Below, one piece after another: positions 24,636-32,020 of a stretch of 41,077 nt of DNA; the stretch's first letter is position 1, and each line of letters begins with the position of its first letter. The stretch lies in contig JAKEEH010000201.1 of NCBI GenBank assembly GCA_022616725.1, positions 1-41,077 of the forward strand, read 5' to 3'. Under the pieces are notes generated by a model. It was not told the origin of the DNA and did not search any database. It saw only the letters and a program-made list of their open reading frames with translations. The position numbers and the translations under genes are program-made. The DNA is from Limisphaerales bacterium (GTDB lineage Bacteria > Verrucomicrobiota > Verrucomicrobiia > Limisphaerales > JAKEEH01).

Positions 24636-24965
24636 ATGAGCAAGTGGACACAGCTTCGGCTTCTTTTCAGGGCCTTTGCGTGTCGTGATTTGGAAGCGCT
24701 TCATGATATTGCTGCGCATTATGCTTCGTCGTACGAAGATGGCTTGTTGCCACGCAAGTATTACGATAGGGCGTTTCGCTACTACGAATATGGTGCAATG
24801 AAGGGGAATCCAGCATGCCAGTACGATTACGGCTTCATGTTGATTTTGGGGAGCGCTGGGGTGCAGGACAAAGAGCGTGGGGTGTTTTGGATCAAAAAGT
24901 CTGCTGAAGCGGGCGACTTGGCTGCCAAAGATTTTTTCGCTGATTACCCTCAATCGGAAGAGTGA
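24636..24965 (+). CDS. small Sel1-like repeat protein
   Basis: A 109-residue helical repeat protein: LHDIAAHYASSYEDG, then FRYYEYGAMKGNPACQYDYG and VFWIKKSAEAGDLAAKDFFA. The last two segments match Sel1 repeats, which mediate protein contacts. GGAAG 7 nt before the ATG at 24636 supports this start over the earlier ORF start. Base composition is visibly more AT-rich than the flanking genes, suggesting recent acquisition. Its last 74 nt overlap the 3' end of the opposite sigma-factor gene. Confidence 0.65.
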   Translation: MSKWTQLRLLFRAFACRDLEALHDIAAHYASSYEDGLLPRKYYDRAFRYYEYGAMKGNPACQYDYGFMLILGSAGVQDKERGVFWIKKSAEAGDLAAKDFFADYPQSEE

Positions 24966-25632
24966 GAGTATAACTGTAGTCACACTGGATTCGGAGCCAT
25001 TGTGAGTGAAGACGGCTCGCTACACTGGCCGCCAATCCGGCAGGAGCGGCCACCACCGCCTGGCTGGCGAGAGCTGTCCCGAGCGCAGCAGTTGACAGCG
25101 CGATGCCTCGTCGTTTCAAGATGGAGTGCAGTTTCTCGAGAGCGCGGGTGACCCGCATGCGCGCGGCATCTTCGGTCGTACCCAAGGCGACGCCGACGGA
25201 GCGAAAGTCGCGCTGCTCGAAAAAGCGAAGCAGGATCGCGGTGCGATCCGCTGTGCCGAGGAGGTTTATCGCCTGGTCAAGCAGTGGTGCGATGCTTTCG
25301 AGATTGTCGTGATGCTGGATCGGTTCCATCAGAGCGGCCTCACGTTCGCGGGCCCGGCGCCGCCGTTCCCGCCGCATGGTCTTGGCGGCGACAAAGCACG
25401 TGTCGCGGTGCAACCACCCGCCAAGCATGGAGTCGCGAGAGAGCTTTTGCGCGTGGCGCGAGAGGCGGGCGAAGACGGTTTGCGTGACATCCTCAGCCAA
25501 TTGCACATCACCCTCGACAATGCGAAGAGCCGTGGAATAGACGAGATTAATATAGCGCGCGACAAGTTCACGGAAAGCGGTTTCCGAGCCGTTTGCGACA
25601 TACTCGCGAAGCAGTTTTTGGCTCTCGGTCAT
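24892..25632 (-). CDS. ECF-type RNA polymerase sigma factor with a truncated C-terminal extension
   Basis: Region 2 is seen in FRELVARYINLVYSTALRIV and AEDVTQTVFARLSRHAQKL, then GWLHRDTCFVAAKTMRRERR. Region 4 is AILLRFFEQRDFRSVGVALG and TTEDAARMRVTRALEKL. After it comes the Ala-rich segment ALSTAALGTALASQAVVAAP that, in verrucomicrobial and acidobacterial relatives known to me, leads into a long membrane or periplasmic extension. Here it stops making sense after LAASVAS, and about 45 unrelated residues run to the stop across the Sel1 gene. The sigma core is intact, so DNA binding may remain, but the regulatory extension is missing. The gene is divergent from the ankyrin fusion gene. Confidence 0.8.
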   Translation of the reverse strand: MTESQKLLREYVANGSETAFRELVARYINLVYSTALRIVEGDVQLAEDVTQTVFARLSRHAQKLSRDSMLGGWLHRDTCFVAAKTMRRERRRRAREREAALMEPIQHHDNLESIAPLLDQAINLLGTADRTAILLRFFEQRDFRSVGVALGTTEDAARMRVTRALEKLHSILKRRGIALSTAALGTALASQAVVAAPAGLAASVASRLHSQWLRIQCDYSYTLTLPIEGNQRKNLWQPSRPLQQTF

Positions 25633-25644
25633 CTCTCGTTACCA

Positions 25645-25670
25645 GTAAAACCCCACACGCGGGTAAAACC
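25645..25670 (-). promoter_or_regulatory. paired GGTTTTAC boxes upstream of the sigma-factor gene
   Basis: Read on the minus strand, GGTTTTAC occurs twice, start to start 18 nt apart, ending about 12 nt before the sigma start codon. The spacing resembles two promoter or operator elements; autoregulation by the ECF factor is possible but not shown by the sequence. Confidence 0.35.
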
Positions 25671-25880
25671 GAACAAAAAGGGGGTGCAAAGCCCTTTTCC
25701 AGAACGCGTGCGCAGGAAAGGGAGGCTCCGCATATATTGGCAAAGCACCTTCGTGCCGTAGGGGCGAATCGGTCGCGATCTTCGTAAGGGGTTCTGAACG
25801 GGACTTTCGGTCTATTGTCGAGTCGTCGAGAGTTTGGCTAGCTATTGGCGGCGCGACGGAACAGTATGCATGCGGCACTC

Positions 25881-27908
25881 ATGAAGAATATCCTACGAAT
25901 CTATCTATATTCACTTTGCTGGCTGCTCTTGATGCAGTCGGCGTGGCCGGCGACGCTCAGTGCGGATTACCTGGCGGCGCTGCGCAAGGGCGATGTCCGC
26001 GTTCTGCGCGAGGCGCTGGACCGCGGGGCGTCGCCGCAGGCGCGGGATGCGTCGGGCAGTACGCCGCTGATGTTGTCGGCTGTTTACGGCGACGTTGAAT
26101 GTTTGCGGCTGCTGCTGGATCGCGGCGCGGACGTGAACGCGACGAATGCCGCCGGCGCGACGGCGTTGCTGCGGGCGGCGTATGATTTCGAGAAGGTCCG
26201 GCTCCTGGTCGAACGTCGCGCGGAGGTGAACGCCCGGTCGGCATTTGGCAATACGGCGTTGATGCTGGCGGCACGACCGGCGGATTCGCGGCGAGCGGTG
26301 GAGTTTCTCCTGTCGCACGGGGCAGACGCAAAGGCTACGAATCAGTTTGGCTCGACTGCGCTCATGGCAGCGGCGGCCGGCGGTGATGAAAGAGCGGTCC
26401 GGCTCCTGATCAAAAACGGCGCGGACGTGAACGCGCAAACAACTGCCGACGAACCGGGTTTTATCTTCGGCGGGGCGCGAACCGCACTAATGTGGGCGGC
26501 GTATCGGGGGGATATGGCGATTCTCAAGGTGCTCATCGCCGCGGGCGCGGATGTGAACGCCGTTGGAGGGCTCGGTACTGCGCTGTCGCAGGCGGCATGG
26601 GCGGATCGCACGGCGGCGGCGCGGGCGTTGATCGAGGCCGGGGCGCGCGTGGATCTGGCCGGGCCCAAGGATGGTTACACGCCGTTGCATTGGGCCGCTT
26701 CGAGCGAGGGGCGAGACAATAGGCTTGTCAAGCTGTTCCTCGACCATGGCGCTGACGCGAACCGAGGCGGGGGTGAAAATATCGACGCATTTCTGGGAAC
26801 ATCGCAAACGCCGCTGATGCTGGCGCGACGACGCGGCGAGACACCGATCCTGGCGGCATTGTCGGCGGCGGGCGCTACGAACGCGACGCCGGACCGCGTT
26901 CCGGTGATCACGCCTCCGATTCGGCAGCTTCCAGAGCGGATCGACACGGCGACGTTGCGCGCGGCAATTGCGCGGGCCGTTCCGCCGCTTGAGGAAACGG
27001 CGGTAAAGTCGAAGGAAGCTTTTGTGCGCCACGCCAGCCGGCAGGATTGCACATCGTGTCATCAACAATATCTGCCGATGGCGGCGGTCGGATTGGCGCG
27101 GAAACAGGGCGTGTCCATCGATCGTGAGGCGGAGCGGCGAATCATAGATATGGTGAGCAAGGGGGAGCTGAAGAATTTTGAGATCGATTGGCAGCCGCTG
27201 TTTCATCCGGACCCGGTTTATACGAAAGGCTATGCGGTGCTGGGGTTCGCGGGACAGGACCTGGCCGGGAACGAAGCGAGCGATGCCTGGGTGCATCATT
27301 TGGCCGCGATCCAGGGGGCGAACGGCCAATGGTTTAATAACCTGCCGCGTCCGCCGATCCAGGCGGATGATATTGGGGCGACCGCGCTGGCGGTGCACGC
27401 TCTGCAAAGATACGCGATGCCGGGGCGAAAGTCCGAACTCGCCAAACAGGTCCATCGCGCTCGCAAATGGTTGTGGGTGCAAACGCCGGAGAATAATTCG
27501 GGGCGCACATTTCAGCTCCTGGGTCTGGCGTGGGCTGGGGAATCGGCGCGAAAACTTCAGCCTCTGGCCAAGACGTTGATCGCGGAACAACGCAGCGACG
27601 GCGGCTGGGCGCAGTTGCCGGGTCTGAAGAGCGACGCCTACGCGACCGGGCAGAGTGTGTACGCGTTGCGCGTTGGCGCGGAGATTGACGCCAGTGAACC
27701 TGCCATTGATCGTGGGTTGCGGTTTCTGCTGCGGAACCAGCTCGAAGATGGCACGTGGCACGTACGCCGCCGCGCGTTTCCGTTCCAGCCCACGATGAAC
27801 AGCGGCTTCCCGCACGGTCGGGATTCCTGGATTTCCGCGGCGGCGACAAGCTGGGCAGTGATGGCTTTGAGTGTTCCGGAGCACGCGGGGACGTTGGCGC
27901 TGAGATAG
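25881..27908 (+). CDS. exported ankyrin-repeat / CxxCH / alpha-alpha toroid fusion protein
   Basis: The ATG at 25881 gives a signal peptide (ILRIYLYSLCWLLLMQSAWP). Residues about 28-330 are eight or so ankyrin repeats, e.g. GSTPLMLSAVYGDVECLRLL and GYTPLHWAASSEGRDN, most ending in HGADxNA-type turns. Near residue 390 lies DCTSCHQQYLP, a CxxCH c-type haem-binding motif inside a helical linker. Residues about 425-670 hold repeated helices with QxxDGxW-like turns (AAIQGANGQWFNNL, AEQRSDGGWAQLPG, NQLEDGTWHVRRR), as in squalene-hopene-cyclase/prenyltransferase toroids, but without a visible DxDD acid motif, so catalysis is doubtful. Location is periplasmic. It is divergent from the ECF sigma gene and precedes the dienelactone hydrolase gene on the same strand. 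Confidence 0.85.
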   Translation: MKNILRIYLYSLCWLLLMQSAWPATLSADYLAALRKGDVRVLREALDRGASPQARDASGSTPLMLSAVYGDVECLRLLLDRGADVNATNAAGATALLRAAYDFEKVRLLVERRAEVNARSAFGNTALMLAARPADSRRAVEFLLSHGADAKATNQFGSTALMAAAAGGDERAVRLLIKNGADVNAQTTADEPGFIFGGARTALMWAAYRGDMAILKVLIAAGADVNAVGGLGTALSQAAWADRTAAARALIEAGARVDLAGPKDGYTPLHWAASSEGRDNRLVKLFLDHGADANRGGGENIDAFLGTSQTPLMLARRRGETPILAALSAAGATNATPDRVPVITPPIRQLPERIDTATLRAAIARAVPPLEETAVKSKEAFVRHASRQDCTSCHQQYLPMAAVGLARKQGVSIDREAERRIIDMVSKGELKNFEIDWQPLFHPDPVYTKGYAVLGFAGQDLAGNEASDAWVHHLAAIQGANGQWFNNLPRPPIQADDIGATALAVHALQRYAMPGRKSELAKQVHRARKWLWVQTPENNSGRTFQLLGLAWAGESARKLQPLAKTLIAEQRSDGGWAQLPGLKSDAYATGQSVYALRVGAEIDASEPAIDRGLRFLLRNQLEDGTWHVRRRAFPFQPTMNSGFPHGRDSWISAAATSWAVMALSVPEHAGTLALR

Positions 27909-28086
27909 CAGGAATAATATTTCCGAACGAACTTCCCGCCCCCGACGTTGGTGAGGAATCCAGAGGCATGCGCTCCAGCAAACGACGAGGCGGTGTGCGC
28001 TATCCGGCTCCTGAAAAGGCTGGACAGAACTGAGGTAAAGGCTAAACGTCGAAGGTTGAAGTCCCAAAGGATAGGACTAATGGTTG

Positions 28087-28113
28087 GAGAAATGGGAAGA
28101 ATGGGACCGATGG
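28087..28113. repeat. nonamer direct repeat GAGAAATGG/GAAGAATGG/GACCGATGG
   Basis: Three tandem 9-nt units, with a looser copy just upstream, end about 30 nt before the dienelactone hydrolase start codon. The 27909-28143 gap holds nothing else I can name. Confidence 0.7.
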
Positions 28114-28143
28114 AGGATCATCGGAATTTAAGCGAATTGTTTT

Positions 28144-28956
28144 ATGAGAAATCATCGATTGTTCACGGCGTTGGTCGTCACAAGTTTGGTTGCGTTGCCC
28201 GGGTTTGCACGGGCACAGGACTGGGCGAAGGCAAAGATTGAGAAGTCACCGCGGCACCTGGAGTTTGTGAAGGTGAAGCACGGCAACCGTGAGGTGAACT
28301 GTTTTATCGCGTATCCAGAGGTGAAGGAGAAGGCGACGGCAGTGGTGGTGATCCACGAGATTTTCGGGCTGTCCGATTGGGTGCGGAGCGTGGCAGATCA
28401 ATTTGCCGAGGCCGGATATATCGCGATAGCGCCCGACTTGCTGTCGGGATCGGCTCCCGGCGGAGGCGGCACGGCCGAGTTGGGTGGCGGAGATGCGGTG
28501 CGGAAAGCGATTTCGTCTTTGCCGGCGGACCAGATCACGGCCGATCTGAACGCGGTCACCGATCACGTGGCGAAACTGCCGGCGAGCAACGGCAAAGTGG
28601 TGGCGACTGGATTCTGCTGGGGCGGAACCCAGACGTTCCGGTTCGCGACGAACAATAAGAAGATCAAAGCGGCGTTTCCGTTTTACGGCTCCGGACCGGA
28701 GGACGCGGAAGCGATCAAGCGGATTGAATGCCCGGTTTACGGTTTTTATGGCGGCAACGACTCGCGGGTGAATGCGACGATTCCAAAATCGACGGAGTTA
28801 ATGAAGAACGCGGGCAAAAGGTATGAGCCGGTGACCTATGATGGGGCGGGACACGGGTTTATGCGCGCCGGTGAAATGCCAGACGCGAATGCGGCGAACA
28901 AAAAGGCGCGCGATGAGGCGTGGCAACGGGTGAAGGAGTTGCTGAAGAAGATTTGA
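28144..28956 (+). CDS. exported dienelactone hydrolase family protein
   Basis: An alpha/beta hydrolase with a signal peptide (LFTALVVTSLVALPGFARAQ). The nucleophile elbow is ATGFCWGGTQTF with the Cys typical of dienelactone hydrolases. The Asp lies in GFYGGNDSRVN and the His in YDGAGHGFMRAG. The oxyanion region VVVIHEIFGLSDWVRS is also typical. Length is 270 residues. True dienelactone hydrolases cleave muconolactone-type rings in the cytoplasm; the exported form here more likely acts on another ester. Confidence 0.92.
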   Translation: MRNHRLFTALVVTSLVALPGFARAQDWAKAKIEKSPRHLEFVKVKHGNREVNCFIAYPEVKEKATAVVVIHEIFGLSDWVRSVADQFAEAGYIAIAPDLLSGSAPGGGGTAELGGGDAVRKAISSLPADQITADLNAVTDHVAKLPASNGKVVATGFCWGGTQTFRFATNNKKIKAAFPFYGSGPEDAEAIKRIECPVYGFYGGNDSRVNATIPKSTELMKNAGKRYEPVTYDGAGHGFMRAGEMPDANAANKKARDEAWQRVKELLKKI

Positions 28957-29012
28957 GGGGGGCGGGCGGCCCAACAAGTCAAGGGAACGAGTGTTACTTT
29001 GGAGACCTGCGC

Positions 29013-29041
29013 CACCCCACTGAAGTCACTGAAGTGGGGTG
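29013..29041. repeat. REP-like hairpin (CACCCCACT / AGTGGGGTG)
   Basis: A 9-bp perfect stem with an 11-nt loop containing a GAAGT repeat, followed by TTAAC. The TTAACACCCC[A/G]CTT end is shared with the hairpin at 40330-40351 beside the REP-associated transposase, so both probably belong to one repeat family. The rest of 28957-29234 holds no gene. Confidence 0.65.
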
Positions 29042-29234
29042 TTAACAAGAGAGGCAGCGCGACTCGGCAGAGCCTCCCGATGATTACTCAAGTGACGGCA
29101 AACGAGTGCTATGGTGTACCACTAGTCAATGCACTGAACTGGTTGTGATGAAGCAAGGGCTTCTGCGCAATCGACCTCGCTGCCAAAAGCGGGGCAATCT
29201 TGCATGGTTTCGCCGCATAGGATAACCTTCAGGG

Positions 29235-29456
29235 GTGAGCGTGCAAGAAATTGCCGAAGCCGTGATGGAATTATCTGAGAGCGATCGTCTGGAGCTGGCG
29301 CGCCGGATCGTTGATAGCGTCGTTGCCGAGCGACAGAGTGCCGTCGAGGTAGCCAGAGCAGTTCAAGGCATTGAGGATGTGCTGACCGGAAAGGTGCGCG
29401 GCCTGAGTGAGCCGAGTTTCGGCGGGCACTGGAATGACGGTTTGCTACCACCCTGA
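29235..29456 (+). CDS. antitoxin of a RelE/ParE-type module (addiction module component family)
   Basis: A 73-residue protein that begins VQEIAEAVMELSESDRLELA and continues RRIVDSVVAE, the helical start of the putative addiction-module component family, which pairs with ParE/RelE toxins. The GTG at 29235 is preceded by a purine-rich CAGGGGTG. The end overlaps the start of the toxin remnant by 23 nt, the usual arrangement for such pairs. Confidence 0.7.
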   Translation: MSVQEIAEAVMELSESDRLELARRIVDSVVAERQSAVEVARAVQGIEDVLTGKVRGLSEPSFGGHWNDGLLPP

Positions 29457-29568
29457 GTTCCCGCAGGAGATAGGAAAATATGAAGCCGGTACGGAGCCAG
29501 CTAATGGACCGTCGCACCCACTGAAGTGCCCACCGTCATCATTCGCCGTGGCAGGGTCGTCATTTTAG
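29434..29568 (+). pseudogene. truncated RelE/ParE-type toxin
   Basis: The ATG at 29434, inside the antitoxin gene, opens MTVCYHPEFPQEIGKYEAG, which matches the conserved N-terminus of RelE/ParE toxins (YHPEFxxEIxxYEA). After about 20 residues the sequence stops resembling the family, and the ORF ends at codon 45, about half the normal length. Near the break the DNA reads CACCCACTGAAGTGCCCACC, which resembles part of the REP-like hairpin at 29013, so a REP-type rearrangement may have removed the rest. Confidence 0.6.
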
Positions 29569-29662
29569 GAGCGTACTCCCTGCCCGATCGGCCTCGCACC
29601 GGCGGCTCACGCGCGAAGTACTTTGATGAAATCTGGGATCGTGGCCGCTTTTGGGCGCCGGC

Positions 29663-31660
29663 TTACGCCGGCACAGGGGCGAAGCTTTCGTGCTCCACCG
29701 GTGTGGCGGCGACGCTTAACTCGGCTTTGACTTTCTCGACGGCGGCTGCGGGGGTAACGCCGTATTTCTGGCGCAGGTAATCGACCGAGGAGGCGTGTTC
29801 GATGAATTGGTCGGGCCAGCCAATGCGGACCACCGGAGTGGAAATGCGCTTGTCTGCGAACAACTCCAGGACGCTGCTGCCGTAGCCGCCGTTGAGGACA
29901 TGGTCCTCGAACGTGACCACGAGGTCGGCAGCGCGGCCAAAAAACTCCGTCGTGCCAGCGTCGATCGGCTTGGTAAAGCGCGGATTGATCAGAGCGCAAT
30001 CGAAACCGTCGGTCCTGAGTTGCTCGGCGGCTTTGCGCGCCATGGAATGCAAATTGCCGAGGCCAAAGAGAGCGACCTTTCGGCCACCGGTTTGCGCGAA
30101 ATTCTGCGTGACTTCCGCTTTGCCGATTTCCAGCAGTTTCGGCTGGTCCTTGATCGGCACGCCTTCCGCCGCGCCACGGGGGTAACGGATAAACACCGGA
30201 TGCCGCTGGTGCGTGGCGGTGAACATCATGTCCACGAGTTCGTCTTCGTCCCTGGGCGCCATGGCGATGACGTTCGGAACGCAACGCAAGTAAGCAATGT
30301 CGAACAAGCCGTGATGCGTCGGGCCGTCATTGGCCGACAACCCGGCGCGATCCATGCAGAAGATCACGGGCAGGTCCTGCAACGCGACGTCATGGATGAT
30401 GCAGTCATACGCGCGTTGGAGAAAGGTGGAGTAAATGGCGCAGACCGGGTGGAAACCCATGGTGGCCATGCCGGCGGCGAAAAGCACCGCGTGTTCTTCG
30501 GCAATGCCCACATCGAAGTATCGATTGGGCATGGCCCTTTCGAGGTATTTCAAGCTTGTGCCGCTCGGCATCGCGGCGGTGATCCCGACGAGAGTGTTGT
30601 CCTTTTGGCACAGCTTGACCATCGTTTGGCCGAATACGTCCTGATAGTTGGGTGGCGCGCCCGGTTTTGGGGCGGGGCCAGCACCGGTCTGAATATCATA
30701 GGGGCCAGTGCCGTGCAGCCGCTCGGAATGCACGAGCGCCGGGTCATAGCCTTTGCCTTTCTGGGTGAGGACGTGGAGGACGATGGGCTTTTCGTAGTTC
30801 TTCGCGTATTCCAGGCAGTTCAACAGAGTCGGCAGGTCGTGGCCATCCAGCGGCCCGAGGTAGCGAAGCCCCATCTCCTCGAAAATCAGGCTGCTGCCGT
30901 AGCCGCCTCTGCCGTCGGAATCCATTCCCTTTTCGGTCGGCTGCAACGCGACTTCGGTCATGGCGCCCTTGAAACCTTCTTCGGCCTTGTGCGCCAGCAT
31001 GATGGCCAGTTCGCCCTTGGGCATGCGGCGGATCAGGCGGCCGACGTCCTTTTGCAATTGGTTATAGCGGGGATTGGTCACGAGCTTATTGAGATAGCTG
31101 GCGATCGCGCCCACGTTCTTGGCGATGCTCCATTCGTTGTCGTTCAGGATTGCGACGAAGCGTTTGGTCGTCGTGGAAATGTTATTCAACGCCTCGAAGG
31201 AGATGCCGTTGGTCAGGGCGGCATCGCCGAAGATACAGACGATGTGCTCGTTTGTGCCGAGCCGGTCCCGCGCGGCGGCCATCCCGAGCGCCGCTGACAG
31301 GGCAGTGCCGGCGTGCCCAGCGCCGTAGCAATCGTGCTCACTTTCGGTGCGGAGGGCGAAACCGTTCAGGCCATCGGTGGTGCGGATGGTGTGGAAACGC
31401 TCCTTCCGTCCGGTGAGCAGCTTGTGGACGTAGGACTGGTGGCTGACGTCCCAGACGAATTTGTCCTTCGGAGTCGAGAAGGTGTGATGGAGCGCGAGAG
31501 TCAGCTCCACGACGCCGAGGTTGGGCCCGAGATGACCGCCATGCTTGGAGAGCTTCGTGATCAGTTCGTGGCGCACCTCCGCAGCCAACGCGCCCAGTTG
31601 ATCGATCGTCAACTTCTTGACGTGCGCGGGGCTGTCCACCATGTCCAAATATCGGCTCAT
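29663..31660 (-). CDS. dxs: 1-deoxy-D-xylulose-5-phosphate synthase
   Basis: First enzyme of the MEP isoprenoid pathway: pyruvate plus glyceraldehyde 3-phosphate to DXP, using thiamine diphosphate and Mg. At 665 residues it is full length. Motifs include SKHGGHLGPNLGVVELTLAL, FVWDVSHQSYVHKLLTGR, the thiamine motif GDAALTNGISFEALNN ending in NDNEWSIAKNVG, VLTQKGKGYDPA, FDVGIAEEHAVLFAAGMA, DRAGLSANDGPTHHG and a C-terminal domain VVTFEDHVLNGGYGSSVLE. The ATG at 31660 fits. The usual GDGA of the thiamine motif is GDAA here. It is third in a purF-xseB-dxs run with gaps of about 50 nt, so probably co-transcribed. Confidence 0.97.
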   Translation of the reverse strand: MSRYLDMVDSPAHVKKLTIDQLGALAAEVRHELITKLSKHGGHLGPNLGVVELTLALHHTFSTPKDKFVWDVSHQSYVHKLLTGRKERFHTIRTTDGLNGFALRTESEHDCYGAGHAGTALSAALGMAAARDRLGTNEHIVCIFGDAALTNGISFEALNNISTTTKRFVAILNDNEWSIAKNVGAIASYLNKLVTNPRYNQLQKDVGRLIRRMPKGELAIMLAHKAEEGFKGAMTEVALQPTEKGMDSDGRGGYGSSLIFEEMGLRYLGPLDGHDLPTLLNCLEYAKNYEKPIVLHVLTQKGKGYDPALVHSERLHGTGPYDIQTGAGPAPKPGAPPNYQDVFGQTMVKLCQKDNTLVGITAAMPSGTSLKYLERAMPNRYFDVGIAEEHAVLFAAGMATMGFHPVCAIYSTFLQRAYDCIIHDVALQDLPVIFCMDRAGLSANDGPTHHGLFDIAYLRCVPNVIAMAPRDEDELVDMMFTATHQRHPVFIRYPRGAAEGVPIKDQPKLLEIGKAEVTQNFAQTGGRKVALFGLGNLHSMARKAAEQLRTDGFDCALINPRFTKPIDAGTTEFFGRAADLVVTFEDHVLNGGYGSSVLELFADKRISTPVVRIGWPDQFIEHASSVDYLRQKYGVTPAAAVEKVKAELSVAATPVEHESFAPVPA

Positions 31661-31711
31661 AATCCCAAAATTGAACCCATTAACCGAGATGTTTGTTGCA
31701 CTTTTAACCGC

Positions 31712-31963
31712 TCAACCGTTCAGCGGCCGGGCCACGACTTCCCCGCTGGCATTCTTCTCCAGTTTCTGAATCTTCACCTCGGCCTCGTCCAATTTGGTCT
31801 GGCACAGTTTTACCAGGCGCGTGCCTTCCTCAAAGCGTGCCAGCAGCCCTTCGAGAGGCAACTCGCCGTCTTCCATCTCGTTCACGATCGCTTCCAGCTT
31901 CTTCAGCGCCTCTTCAAAAGGCATCGGGTCGCCGGCAGCAGGGGTCTTGCTATTGGTCGCCAC
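31712..31963 (-). CDS. xseB: exodeoxyribonuclease VII small subunit
   Basis: Small subunit of the ssDNA exonuclease VII. The 83 residues carry the family core PFEEALKKLEAIVNEMEDGE, then LPLEGLLARFEEGTRLVKLC and QTKLDEAEVKIQKL. Translation starts at GTG (31963). The last codons (RPLNG-stop) fall in an octamer repeat of the GTTGAAYC family. The xseB-dxs neighbourhood is common in bacteria; xseA is not in the window. Confidence 0.95.
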   Translation of the reverse strand: MATNSKTPAAGDPMPFEEALKKLEAIVNEMEDGELPLEGLLARFEEGTRLVKLCQTKLDEAEVKIQKLEKNASGEVVARPLNG

Positions 31964-32020
31964 AACCGAAAACTAAGGGTACATAGCCACTTCGTCCAGC
32001 GTGGAGCGAGCCCGGCGGGA

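Noticed and set aside
26487-28067. 526-residue minus-strand ORF
   Set aside because: Antisense to the ankyrin fusion gene; Arg/His/Gln-rich with no motif.
29657-29672. GCCGGC-TTAC-GCCGGC palindrome at the dxs stop as a terminator
   Set aside because: A 6-bp stem exists but no T-run follows on the minus strand, and it overlaps the coding end; support is too weak.
29795-31297. 500-residue plus-strand ORF
   Set aside because: Exact antisense shadow of dxs; open only because of the high-GC codon pattern.
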